From NCBI RefSeq assembly GCF_003054555.1, contig NZ_CP026304.1, forward strand, positions 1,116,001 to 1,180,000: DNA of 64,000 nt, in the 5' to 3' direction. Each line of letters opens with the position of its first letter. The stretch's first letter is position 1. The position numbers and the translations under genes are program-made. Under the pieces are notes generated by a model that saw nothing but the letters and a program-made list of their open reading frames with translations, did not search any database and was not told the origin of the DNA. Shown piece after piece: positions 54,239 to 63,062 of the stretch. The stretch is from Streptomyces lunaelactis. GTDB taxonomy: Bacteria; Actinomycetota; Actinomycetes; Streptomycetales; Streptomycetaceae.

Positions 54239-55105
54239 ATGGAAGGACCGGCCCCGGCAGTGAGCGACAACCAGAACCTGCTCGCGGAGCAGCGGCGTGC
54301 TCTGATCCTCGACGAGGTGCGCAGGCGTGGCGGGGTGCGGGTCAATGAGCTCACCCGCAAGCTCAATGTCTCCGACATGACCGTACGCAGGGATCTGGAC
54401 GCCCTGGCCCGCCAGGGGGTCATCGAGAAGGTCCACGGCGGTGCGGTGCCGGTGGTCGAGGCGAGCACGCACGAGCCGGGGTTCGAGGCCAAGTCGGCGC
54501 TGGAGCTGAGCGCCAAGGAGGACATCGCGCGGGCGGCGGCACGGATGGCGGTGCCCGGCAGCGCGATCGCGCTGTCCGGCGGCACCACGACCTATGCCCT
54601 GGCGCACCATCTGCTGGAGGTGCCCGATCTGACGGTGGTCACCAACTCGGTGCGGGTCGCGGATGTGTTCCACGCGGCGCAGCGGGCGGGTGCGGCGGGC
54701 AACCAGCGGCCGGGCGCCGCCACGGTGGTCCTCACCGGCGGGGTGCGTACGCCGTCCGACTCGCTGGTCGGCCCGGTGGCCGATCAGGCGATCCGTTCGC
54801 TCCACTTCGATGTGCTCTTCCTCGGGGTGCACGGGATCTCGGTGGAGGCCGGGCTCTCCACGCCGAATCTGGCGGAGGCCGAGACGAACCGCCGGTTCGT
54901 GCAGGCCGCGCGCCGGGTGGTGGTGGTCGCGGACCACACCAAGTGGGGGACGGTGGGCCTCAGTTCCTTCGCGCGGCTCGCGGAGGTCGACACTCTGGTG
55001 ACGGACGCGGGACTGTCGGCCGAGGCACGCGAGGAGATCGCGGAGCTGCTGCCGGGTCTTGTGGTGGCGGGCGGGCCCGAGAGCGCCGGCGGGCAGGACG
55101 GCTGA
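54239..55105 (+). CDS. DeoR/GlpR-family transcriptional regulator
   Basis: 288 residues. N-terminal HTH (RVNELTRKLNVSDMTVRRDL, then GVIEKVHGGAVPV), a sugar-phosphate-binding domain (ALSGGTTTYALAHHL; TVVTNSVRVADVF; FLGVHGISVEAGLSTPNLAE) and the end VTDAGLSAEAREEIAE. DeoR proteins repress sugar catabolic genes; no such genes adjoin, so its targets are elsewhere. The start is uncertain: ATG at 54239 or GTG at 54260, neither with a clear ribosome binding site. Confidence 0.9.
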   Translation: MEGPAPAVSDNQNLLAEQRRALILDEVRRRGGVRVNELTRKLNVSDMTVRRDLDALARQGVIEKVHGGAVPVVEASTHEPGFEAKSALELSAKEDIARAAARMAVPGSAIALSGGTTTYALAHHLLEVPDLTVVTNSVRVADVFHAAQRAGAAGNQRPGAATVVLTGGVRTPSDSLVGPVADQAIRSLHFDVLFLGVHGISVEAGLSTPNLAEAETNRRFVQAARRVVVVADHTKWGTVGLSSFARLAEVDTLVTDAGLSAEAREEIAELLPGLVVAGGPESAGGQDG

Positions 55106-55207
55106 CGCCGGGTGGGATGAACCAGGCTGCCGGTACGGACAACTGATGGCGTGTCAGCTATCGTGTGCGGACCCCGCGCCACCCCTCTCAGCCGGAGGTA
55201 CGGTCCT

Positions 55208-55690
55208 ATGGCACGCCGACTGCGCACCGTGGAGCTCGACTTCGTCGAGTCGGCCCCGCTGCGTCTGGCCTTCTCGACCGAGGTGACAGCCTCGCCGCAG
55301 GCCGTGTACCGGGCGCTCGCCGAGGATGTCGAGGGCTGGGCCTGCTGGTTCGACGCCGTCACCAAGGCCACGCCCACCGGCGAAGGCGCGGGCCGCGACA
55401 TCAAACTCAGGGGCGGCGCGCTCTTCGTCGAGACGATACTGGCGACGGAGCCCGACGAGCGCTTCGCCTACCGGGTCGACGAGACCAATGTCCCTGGTCT
55501 GCGCGCCCTGTTGGAGGAGTGGCGGCTCAGCCCCACCGCCAAGGGCACCCGGGTGCAGTGGACCTTCGCCGCGGACGCCCCGGCGCCCATGCGCCTGATG
55601 CTGCGGCTGGGCCGCGCGGGCCTGGGCGCCTCGTTCAGGGGCGCGGTGCGCAGCCTCGACCGAAGGCTCGCCCGGTCAGCGGCACAGTGA
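55208..55690 (+). CDS. SRPBCC-family (START-like) protein
   Basis: 160 residues, helix-grip pattern: EVTASPQAVYRALAEDVEGW, WFDAVTKATPTGEG, LATEPDERFAYRVDET and a long C-terminal helix. SRPBCC proteins bind hydrophobic ligands or, in the polyketide-cyclase group, cyclise aromatic chains; no polyketide genes are near, so a general binding protein is likely. ATG at 55208 chosen because GGAGG is 9 nt upstream. Confidence 0.85.
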   Translation: MARRLRTVELDFVESAPLRLAFSTEVTASPQAVYRALAEDVEGWACWFDAVTKATPTGEGAGRDIKLRGGALFVETILATEPDERFAYRVDETNVPGLRALLEEWRLSPTAKGTRVQWTFAADAPAPMRLMLRLGRAGLGASFRGAVRSLDRRLARSAAQ

Positions 55691-55702
55691 CTCGCCCCGG
55701 GA

Positions 55703-56833
55703 TCAGCGCCAGGCACCCGTCGCGAGGAACTGCTCGATCGCCGCGGTGTACGGAGCGATGTCCAGGCCCTGCTCGGCCAGCCAGGCGTCGGAGTAGTACT
55801 TGTCGAGGTAGCGGTCGCCCGGGTCGCAGATCAGGGTGACCACGCTGCCCTTCTGCCCCCTGGCCACCATCTCGGCGACGATCTTCAGCGCGCTCCACAG
55901 CCCGGTGCCGGTGGAGCCGCCCGCCTTGCGGCCGATGGCCGCGTCCAGGGCGCGTACGGCGGCGATGCTCGCCGCGTCGGGCACCTTCATCATCCGGTCG
56001 ATGGCTCCGGGCACGAAGCTCGGCTCCATGCGTGGCCGCCCTATGCCCTCGATACGGGAGCCGCAGTCGGTGCTCGCGGACGCGTCGCGCCGAGTCCAGC
56101 CGTCGAAAAAACAGGAGTTCTCCGGGTCGGGAACACAGATCCGGGTGTCGTGCTGCATGTAGTGCACATAGCGGGCGATGGTGGCCGACGTGCCGCCGGT
56201 GCCGGCCGTCGCGACGATCCAGGCGGGCTCCGGATAGCGCTCCAACCTCAGCTGCTGGTACATCGATTCGGCGATGTTGTTGTTGCCGCGCCAGTCGGTC
56301 GCCCGCTCCGCGTAGGTGAACTGGTCCATGTAGTGGCCGCCGGTCCGCTCCGCGAGCGCCGCCGACTCCTCGTAGATCTTCCGCGAGTCGTCGACGAAGT
56401 GGCACTGCCCACCGTGGTATTCGATCAGCCTGCACTTCTCGGCGCTCGTGGTGCGCGGCATCACGGCGACGAAGGGGACGCCGATCAGTTTGGCGAAGTA
56501 CGCCTCGGAGACGGCGGTCGAGCCGCTGGACGCCTCGATGACCGGCTTGCCCGGACGGATCCAGCCATTGCAGAGACCGTAGAGAAAGAGCGATCGCGCG
56601 AGCCGGTGCTTGAGGCTGCCTGTCGGATGGGTGGACTCGTCCTTGAGGTAGAGGTCGATCCCCCACTCCTCGGGCAGGGGGAATCGCAGCAGGTGGGTGT
56701 CGGCGGAGCGGTTGGCGTCGGCCTGGACCTTGCGTACCGCCTCCTTCAGCCAGGCCCGGTAATCCGGATCGCTGCGGTCCACATCGACGGTCTCGATCGC
56801 CTCGCCCGCCACTGGCTTCTCACTGGTACTCAT
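55703..56833 (-). CDS. PLP-dependent cysteine-synthase-family enzyme, Cds1-like
   Basis: 376 residues, fold type II PLP enzyme: Schiff-base Lys in [14 protein letters not shown], substrate loop [13 protein letters not shown], phosphate loop [15 protein letters not shown]. Length and order match actinobacterial Cds1 (Rv3684-like) L-cysteine desulfhydrase, which yields pyruvate, ammonia and hydrogen sulfide, rather than CysK/CysM. The ATG at 56831-56833 has GAGGA 9 nt upstream. Convergent with the SRPBCC gene, 12 nt apart. Confidence 0.87.
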   Translation of the reverse strand: MSTSEKPVAGEAIETVDVDRSDPDYRAWLKEAVRKVQADANRSADTHLLRFPLPEEWGIDLYLKDESTHPTGSLKHRLARSLFLYGLCNGWIRPGKPVIEASSGSTAVSEAYFAKLIGVPFVAVMPRTTSAEKCRLIEYHGGQCHFVDDSRKIYEESAALAERTGGHYMDQFTYAERATDWRGNNNIAESMYQQLRLERYPEPAWIVATAGTGGTSATIARYVHYMQHDTRICVPDPENSCFFDGWTRRDASASTDCGSRIEGIGRPRMEPSFVPGAIDRMMKVPDAASIAAVRALDAAIGRKAGGSTGTGLWSALKIVAEMVARGQKGSVVTLICDPGDRYLDKYYSDAWLAEQGLDIAPYTAAIEQFLATGAWR

Positions 56834-57065
56834 GCGCGCCGTTCCTCGTCCCGTCGAAAGCCTGCCGAAGTCCTGCCGAAAGCAACCCCCTCTTGCAACA
56901 GTAAGCCCCTCACCTGCACAAACGTTCACTTTGGGCAGCCATAGGGGTCACTTGTGGGCCCCGACCGGCGTGCGCGGGACCCAGGCTCTTCCGCACCCAC
57001 TGGTGCGCGCGGCCGTAGTTGTGCAGACTGCCACCAGGAAACGGTGCGAAGGGGGCGGAGACGCA

Positions 57066-57389
57066 ATGGGGATGGCAGAGTCCGAATTCAGCGCTACGGG
57101 CGTGCGGATCGAGCGCTGGCCGCGCTCGCTCACCAGGGCCGGACAGGTGATGATCAAGGACGGCAGGCTGGCACTTCTGACCAGCTACGGCCGCGTGATC
57201 GAGAGTGCGCCCGTCCGCGCGGTGAGGGCCGGCAAGCCGTGGTTCGCCGACGACGCGAGCACGGTGGCGACCGTCAACGGCAAGCGCTACCGGCTGACGA
57301 TGGGGCAGCGCAGCCGCAGGCCGGAGGGCGGGGCACTGGCCGGGCGCTTCCTGGAAGCCGTGCGCGGGGCCGGCGGCGCCAGGGACTGA
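57066..57389 (+). CDS. Conserved small Streptomyces protein, unknown
   Basis: 107 residues, beta-rich with a C-terminal helix: GVRIERWPRSLTRAGQVMIK, GRLALLTSYGRVIESAPVRA, GKPWFADDASTVATVNGKRY. Pattern suggests a PH-like or small beta-sandwich domain. I recognise it as conserved in Streptomyces but know no function. GGAG lies 5 nt before the ATG at 57066. Confidence 0.8.
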   Translation: MGMAESEFSATGVRIERWPRSLTRAGQVMIKDGRLALLTSYGRVIESAPVRAVRAGKPWFADDASTVATVNGKRYRLTMGQRSRRPEGGALAGRFLEAVRGAGGARD

Positions 57390-57569
57390 GAGTACCCGCC
57401 CGGGTGCGGCGAGTTGCGGAGCCGTGGTCAGTGGTTCACGCTTGTCTCACGTCACTCAGGGTGCACCGGCGGTCACGCTGCGATCCAGCCCGCCGGACAA
57501 ATCAGCAGCCGGCCAACTGCTGGATCCGATCTTCGTCTTCTTCCGGACCTCATTCGGGGAGTCGCAGCC

Positions 57570-58103
57570 GTGATCAGCCAGCCAAGCAGGCACTGCACGG
57601 TGGAGCTCCAGGCCCTGCCGTCGCGGATCGGTCAGGTCCGCAGAATCATCTCCGCGCAATTGCGCTACTGGCATCTTGACCCTCTGATCGACCAAGCAGC
57701 TCTCGGCGTCACGGAGTTGCTGACCAATGTGCACCGTCATGCCGAGCCGGACAAACTGTGCACCGTGGAGATAGAGCTGCTGCTCGACCGGCTAACGGTC
57801 TCGGTCCATGACCACGATCCACGTCTTCCCACCGTCCGGGACGCCGAGGTCTTCGCCACCTCGGGGCGCGGGCTCGGGCTGATCGCGGCGGTGAGCGACA
57901 GCTGGGGCGTACGGCCACAGGGCGAGACGGGCAAGATCGTGTGGTTCACGCTCTCCGCGCCCTCGCCCGCCGTGGGCCTCCCGCCCCGCCCGGTGGTGAA
58001 CGGGTCCACGACCGACGGGCCCTTCCCGGGCACGGCGAGCGCGGCGGATACGCATGACGGGAAGCGCGAACGCGCTGCCGCCCGGTCGGCCGTAGCGGGC
58101 TGA
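57570..58103 (+). CDS. ATP-binding anti-sigma-factor-type protein (HATPase_c_2)
   Basis: 177 residues from GTG (GGGGAG 8 nt upstream). N box VTELLTNVHRHA, G1-like VHDHDPRLP in which the usual DxG is DHD, and G2 GRGLGLIAAVSDSWGV. RsbW/SpoIIAB-like; the G1 change may weaken ATP binding. A disordered about 40-residue tail follows. It is the second such protein in the window; no sigma or STAS gene is adjacent. Confidence 0.88.
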   Translation: MISQPSRHCTVELQALPSRIGQVRRIISAQLRYWHLDPLIDQAALGVTELLTNVHRHAEPDKLCTVEIELLLDRLTVSVHDHDPRLPTVRDAEVFATSGRGLGLIAAVSDSWGVRPQGETGKIVWFTLSAPSPAVGLPPRPVVNGSTTDGPFPGTASAADTHDGKRERAAARSAVAG

Positions 58104-58127
58104 CCGGGCGGGGCGCCTCATGCGGCG

Positions 58128-60698
58128 CTACTCGGTGGCGATGGCGCGCAGCACGTCGAGGCGTGCGGCGCGGCGTGCGGGCCGCCAGCCCGCGACTCCG
58201 CCTGCCACCAGGCCGACCAGCGCGACCACGAGCAGCTGCACCGGCGGTACGGCGAAGGCGAAAGTGGTGTCGCCCGCGCCCTCGGACGCCTTGACCAGCA
58301 CCCAGCCGAGCAGTCCGCCCAGCATCAGGCCGCCTGCCGTGCCGAACGCGGCGACCAGTACCGACTCCCAGCGCACCATGGCGCGCAGCTGGTTCCTGGT
58401 CTGTCCAACGGCGCGCAACAGGCCGAGTTCCCTGGTGCGTTCGTGGATCGCGAGGGTCAGCGTGTTGGCGATGCCGAGCAGCGCGATCACCACGGCGAGG
58501 GCGAGCAGGGCGTAGACCAGGGTGAGCATCATGTCGATGGCTCCGGCCGCACTCCGCGCGTACTCGTCGCGGGTCTGCACCTCAGGATTGCCGTACGCCG
58601 CAGCGGTCTTCTCGACCGCGGCCGTGCCGTCGGAGGTGGACACGCCGTCCTTGAAGGTGACAGCGATCAGGGTGTCGGAGTCCTGTCCCCGGTGCGGGGC
58701 CCAGGCCTCGCGGGTGATCACGTAGTCGCCCGCCAGCTCCGACTGCTCGAAGACGGCGCGGACCGTGAAGGTCTGCTCCGTACCGTCGGTGAAGGCGAGC
58801 GAGGCGGTGGAGCCGGGCTTCCAGCCCCGCTTGCCGGCCTCGGTGTCCGCCACGGCCATGCCGTTGCTGCCGAGCCCGTCGAGCGAACCATGCACGGTGC
58901 CGAGGTCGAAGGACCTGTCGAGCGCGGCAGTGTCGGTGACGGTCAGCCGGCGTCCCGCGCCGTCGACCTCTGCGACGCCCTTGCCGAGGCCGACCGCGGT
59001 CGCCACTTCGGGCTGCGCGGCGACGGCCGGGGCGAGCTTCGGGCTGAGCCCGCTGCCGCCCGCGCCGAACGCCGGGGCGCTGACCGCGACATCGCCCGCG
59101 AAGGAGCGGGAGACCGTCTGGTCCATGGTCGCCTTCAGCGAGGCGCCGAAGACGGTGAACAGGGATACGACGGCGACGCCGATCATCAGCGCGGTGGCGG
59201 TGGCCGCGGTGCGCTTGGGGCTGCGCAGGGCGTTGCGCTTGGCCAGGCTGCCGGAGACTCCGCGCAGCCGGTCGAGCGGCCGGCCCAGGACCCGTACGGC
59301 GACCGAGGCCGCGACCGGGCCGAGCACCACGAAGGCGGCCAGGGCCATGACCGCGCCCGCGGCCGCGAGCCGGATGGACGGGCCGGCGACGACGCCGGCC
59401 AGGATGAGGCCGATTCCGGCCAGAGCGATGCCGGTACCGGCGTACGCACGCTTCGTCGAGGCCGCGGAGTGGTCCACGGCCGTCTCACGCAGTGCGGCCA
59501 GCGGTGCGGTGCGCCCGGCGCGGACGGCGGGCATCAGCGCGGAGCCGAGGCAGACGATCACGCCGACGGCGAGCGGCAGCAGCATCGAGAGGCCGCTGAT
59601 GACCAGTGGGCCCTCCGGGAAGGGGAATCCGATGAGCGGGAAGAGCGCCTGCAGTCCGGCGGCGATGCCGATTCCGCCGAGCAGTCCGGCCGCGGACGCG
59701 ACGAGTGCGACGACGGCCGCCTCGAAGAGCGTCGAGCCGACGACCTGACGGCGGGAGGCACCGAGTGCGCGCAGCAGCGCGTTCTCACGGGTGCGCTGGG
59801 CGATGACGATCGCGAAGGTGTTGTAGATGGAGAACGTCGCGACGAGCAGCACGATTCCGGAGAAGACCAGCAGCAGGGTGGTGAACAGATTCAGGAACTG
59901 ACCGGAGATCATGTCCTGGTTCTCTGCGGTGGACTCCTGTCCGGTGATCGCCTCGACTCCCTTGGGGAGTACGGGCATCAGCGCGTCCACGAGCTCCTGC
60001 TGGCCGGTACCGGGTCCCGCCCGCACCTGGATGGACGCCGCCTCGCCGGGCTTGGGGGTGAGGTACTTCTCGGCGTCGGCCTGCGTCATGCCGGTGAAGG
60101 TGACCTGGGCCATTCCGTCCTCGCCGCCGAACGTGGCGAGGCCGACGACGGTGACCTGCACCGGGTCGGGGGTGCGCAGCACCGTCCGGTCGCCGATCCT
60201 CAGCCCGCCCTTGTCAGCGGCGCCGCGGTTGACCACGACCTCGCCGGACGTGGCGGGGACGCGTCCTTCGGCGAGCTGGTAGGGGTTGAGCTCCGGGTCG
60301 TCGATCCAGTTGCCGGCCAGGGTGGGCGGGCCCTGCCCGCCGATGGGCTTGCCGTTGGAGCCGACGAGCTGTCCGGAGCCCTGGATGTTCGCCGCCGCGG
60401 CGGCGACGCCCGGCGTCTTCTCGATCCGCCTGATGAGATCCGTCCGCACGGGCTGCCGGGTGCCCTGGCCCTCGCCTGAGACGGTGACGACATTGGAGCT
60501 GCGTACGACGGCGTCCGTGCTGCCCGTGGCGCCGGCGAACATCGTGTCGAAGCTGCCGCGCAGTGTGTCGCCCATGACGAGCGTGCCCGCCAGGAAGGCC
60601 ACGCCGAGCAGCACGGCGGTGAAGGTCCCGGCGAAGCGCCGCTTGTGGGCGCGCAGCGAGTTGACGCTGATCCGCAGAGAGGCACGGCTGCCGCTCAT
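58128..60698 (-). CDS. ABC transporter permease, FtsX/MacB type, double
   Basis: 856 residues. N-terminal membrane helix and extracytoplasmic MacB-type domain (about 40-240), then FtsX-like triple-helix unit (ITGQESTAENQDMISGQFLN onward), then a second extracytoplasmic domain (about 500-690) and a second FtsX unit (MLTLVYALLALAVVIALLGI, NTLTLAIHERTRELGLLRAV). Such duplicated permeases export lipoproteins, peptides or drugs. Its start overlaps the ATPase gene stop by 4 nt. Confidence 0.93.
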   Translation of the reverse strand: MSGSRASLRISVNSLRAHKRRFAGTFTAVLLGVAFLAGTLVMGDTLRGSFDTMFAGATGSTDAVVRSSNVVTVSGEGQGTRQPVRTDLIRRIEKTPGVAAAAANIQGSGQLVGSNGKPIGGQGPPTLAGNWIDDPELNPYQLAEGRVPATSGEVVVNRGAADKGGLRIGDRTVLRTPDPVQVTVVGLATFGGEDGMAQVTFTGMTQADAEKYLTPKPGEAASIQVRAGPGTGQQELVDALMPVLPKGVEAITGQESTAENQDMISGQFLNLFTTLLLVFSGIVLLVATFSIYNTFAIVIAQRTRENALLRALGASRRQVVGSTLFEAAVVALVASAAGLLGGIGIAAGLQALFPLIGFPFPEGPLVISGLSMLLPLAVGVIVCLGSALMPAVRAGRTAPLAALRETAVDHSAASTKRAYAGTGIALAGIGLILAGVVAGPSIRLAAAGAVMALAAFVVLGPVAASVAVRVLGRPLDRLRGVSGSLAKRNALRSPKRTAATATALMIGVAVVSLFTVFGASLKATMDQTVSRSFAGDVAVSAPAFGAGGSGLSPKLAPAVAAQPEVATAVGLGKGVAEVDGAGRRLTVTDTAALDRSFDLGTVHGSLDGLGSNGMAVADTEAGKRGWKPGSTASLAFTDGTEQTFTVRAVFEQSELAGDYVITREAWAPHRGQDSDTLIAVTFKDGVSTSDGTAAVEKTAAAYGNPEVQTRDEYARSAAGAIDMMLTLVYALLALAVVIALLGIANTLTLAIHERTRELGLLRAVGQTRNQLRAMVRWESVLVAAFGTAGGLMLGGLLGWVLVKASEGAGDTTFAFAVPPVQLLVVALVGLVAGGVAGWRPARRAARLDVLRAIATE

Positions 60699-61459
60699 GT
60701 CGCCGCCCCCTTGCCGTCGAAGGCCTTCAGCCGGTCGAGCACACGCTCGGCGGTCGGGGCTTCCATCCGGTCGACGAGCCGTCCGTCGGCGAGGAAGACG
60801 ACCTCGTCGGCGTGGGCGGCGGCGACGGGGTCATGGGTGACCATCACGACCGTACGACCGGTCTGGTGCACCGCGCGGCCGAGCAGTCGCAGCACCTCTT
60901 CGCCCGAGCGGGAGTCGAGGTTGCCGGTCGGCTCGTCGGCGAAGACGACGTCGGGCCGGCCCGCGAAGGCGCGGGCCACGGCGACACGCTGCTGCTGGCC
61001 GCCGGAGAGCTCGCTCGGCCGGTGGTGCAGCCGGTCCCGCAGCCCGACGGTGTCGATGAGCGCGTCGAGCCACTCGCCGTCGGCCCGCTCCCCCGCCAGG
61101 TCCATGGGGAGCGTGATGTTCTCGGCGACGGTGAGGGTGGGGATGAGGTTGAACGCCTGGAAGACGAAGCCGATGGGCTCGCGCCGCAGCAGGGTGAGCC
61201 TGCGGTCGTCCAACGCGCTGAGGTCGGTGTCGCCGATGAGCGCGGAGCCGGAGGTGAGGGTGTCGAGTCCGGCGGCGCAGTGCATCAGCGTGGACTTCCC
61301 GGAGCCCGAGGGCCCCATGATCGCGGTGAAGCGGCCGGCCGGGAAGTCGACGCTCACCCCGTCCAGGGCCCTCACTTCCGTATCACCGTTGCCGTAGACC
61401 TTCACGGCGTCGACGACACGGGCGGCGGTGCGGGTCCGGGTCGTCGTGGTGGCGGTCAT
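60695..61459 (-). CDS. ABC transporter ATP-binding protein, MacB/LolD type
   Basis: 254 residues with Walker A GPSGSGKSTLMH, Q-loop FVFQAFNLIP, signature LSGGQQQRVAVARA, Walker B VVFADEPTGNLD and H-loop VTHDP. The partner of the double permease downstream; overlaps both neighbours by 4 nt, so the three genes form one tight operon. Confidence 0.95.
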   Translation of the reverse strand: MTATTTTRTRTAARVVDAVKVYGNGDTEVRALDGVSVDFPAGRFTAIMGPSGSGKSTLMHCAAGLDTLTSGSALIGDTDLSALDDRRLTLLRREPIGFVFQAFNLIPTLTVAENITLPMDLAGERADGEWLDALIDTVGLRDRLHHRPSELSGGQQQRVAVARAFAGRPDVVFADEPTGNLDSRSGEEVLRLLGRAVHQTGRTVVMVTHDPVAAAHADEVVFLADGRLVDRMEAPTAERVLDRLKAFDGKGAAT

Positions 61460-61743
61460 GCCGCGCCGTCCTTGGTGATGCGGCCGAACTGCTCGTCCAG
61501 GACGGAGAGCCGGCGCCAGTACTCCTCCTCGTCGATCTCACCGGCGGCGAACCGGCGGCCGAGCACGGCGATCGGCGAGCTCTCGGCGTGGTTCACGCGC
61601 GTGCCCTGCCAGGGGCCGCGGCGGCCGCGCCAGATGCCGGTGCGGCGCAGGACGGTGACGACGCCGACGACGACGGCCGCCCAGATCAGCGGGAAGAGGA
61701 GAATCCACGGGCCGGGCCCGTCTGCGTACGCCAGGGTGTTCAT
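61456..61743 (-). CDS. Small membrane SHOCT-domain protein
   Basis: 95 residues: one membrane helix at about 12-32 and a C-terminal SHOCT motif (VLGRRFAAGEIDEEEYWRRL). SHOCT domains promote oligomerisation. It is the first gene of the ABC exporter operon and overlaps the ATPase gene by 4 nt, so it may regulate or assemble that transporter. Confidence 0.9.
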   Translation of the reverse strand: MNTLAYADGPGPWILLFPLIWAAVVVGVVTVLRRTGIWRGRRGPWQGTRVNHAESSPIAVLGRRFAAGEIDEEEYWRRLSVLDEQFGRITKDGAA

Positions 61744-62074
61744 CTCGGTTCAGCTCCTCGGTGGCGATGGTGGTGCGTGCTTCCTTGTCGCTTTCGAGGC
61801 TCCCGCCGCCAGGGGGTCCGAGTCGTCGTACGGCCAGCGGTAGTGCGCGTACCACCCCGGGAGTACGCGGGGCTTTCACGGCTGCTCCCTCCTGCCGGGG
61901 CAGGAGCTGGACGACCCGGAGGCGGCGGCGATCCGGCTGCGCGAGTCCGGGAGCTCGGCGGGCGGGCGGTGGTCCAGTGGACTCCGTACGGGCTGGGGCG
62001 GGGGCCGCGACGCTCGTGGGGTCCTGGGCAGAACAGCTCACGGACCGGATGCTCGTACGGAATCCGGCCCGCGC
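61744..62074. other. 331-bp intergenic region
   Basis: Between the SHOCT gene start and the end of the YihY gene; must hold the ABC operon promoter. No supportable gene. A plus-strand frame ending QLTDRMLVRNPARAYAVG has a tail like amidohydrolase C-termini, but no body upstream. Confidence 0.4.
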
Positions 62075-62929
62075 CTACGCCGTCGGCTGATCCGCGTCCC
62101 GCTCCAGTCGGCGCCGGGTGAGCTCCTCGTGGATGAGACGTCCCACCAGCGCGCCGGCGTAGACGACGAAGCCGACGCCGACGAGCCAGGACTGGATCAC
62201 CAGCACGGTCCCGAAGGGGCCGTAGGTGACGGCGTTCGACGCGATCAGCGGTGAGAAGACGAACTGGGAGAAGATCCGCAGGCCGAGCATGCACAGGGCC
62301 GACGTCACCGCTCCCGGCAGGAGGGCCCGCCAGCGGACCCGGCCGCCCAGCAGCAGCCGCTGCGACCACCAGAAGAACAGGAAGGTACCGATCAGGTCGG
62401 CCAGGGTGCCGAGGATCGTCCCCAGGACGGAGCCGGCCGGCGTGGGCGTGTTGACGAAGACCAGCAGAGCGAAGATGAGCACCGCGAGCCAGACGACATG
62501 GCGCCACATGGTGTGCCAGCGGGCCGTCGGCAGGTCCCAGACCTTTTCGTAGCCGGTCTGCACGGCCGATCCGAAGGTCAGTCCGAACGCGGCGACCGCG
62601 GCGAGGCCGAACGCCGTCGTGCGCTGGAGCGCCTCCACCGGCGCGCCGAAGAGCCGCTCGACCTCCTCCTGCGAGGCCGCCTCGACCCCCAGGGCCTGGG
62701 TAAGCCAGCGGGCGAAGCCCTGTCCGCTGGCCGGGTCCGCGGCCGCGACGACGATCAGCAGGGGGACGAGCGTGAGGAAGCCGAGCGCGGCGAAGCCCAT
62801 GGCGCGGTGCATCAGTTCCATCTCGCGGCCGCGGTTCCAGGCGAGCCCTACGGGCGACGCGAGGATCCTGAGCCACAGGTCCTGGAGCCGGTGCGCGTGA
62901 TGTGCCGCGCCGGAGGGCTTCCGGGTCAT
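62075..62929 (-). CDS. YihY/BrkB-family membrane protein
   Basis: 284 residues, six or so membrane helices. The family segments MGFAALGFLTLVPLLIVVAA, VRWRALLPGAVTSALCMLG and VIQSWLVGVGFVVYAGALVG are typical of the YihY/virulence factor BrkB family, function unproven (not RNase BN). ATG at 62927-62929; a short acidic tail ends the protein. Confidence 0.88.
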   Translation of the reverse strand: MTRKPSGAAHHAHRLQDLWLRILASPVGLAWNRGREMELMHRAMGFAALGFLTLVPLLIVVAAADPASGQGFARWLTQALGVEAASQEEVERLFGAPVEALQRTTAFGLAAVAAFGLTFGSAVQTGYEKVWDLPTARWHTMWRHVVWLAVLIFALLVFVNTPTPAGSVLGTILGTLADLIGTFLFFWWSQRLLLGGRVRWRALLPGAVTSALCMLGLRIFSQFVFSPLIASNAVTYGPFGTVLVIQSWLVGVGFVVYAGALVGRLIHEELTRRRLERDADQPTA

Positions 62930-63062
62930 ATGTCGTCGCCTACCCGCACGTGCTCCGCATGGCGTCCATCGTGCCCCGGGACGGGTGTTCGCGCCTTCGG
63001 ACGTGCAGGGCGCGGGCGGCCCTGGGCAGCGTGCCGGTCGAGTCCGATGCGCCTGGTCCGCG

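Noticed and set aside
61761..62090. Amidohydrolase or phosphotriesterase gene suggested by a C-terminal NPARA-like tail
   Set aside because: Only about 18 residues look familiar; the rest of the frame is Arg/Gly-rich without metal-binding motifs.
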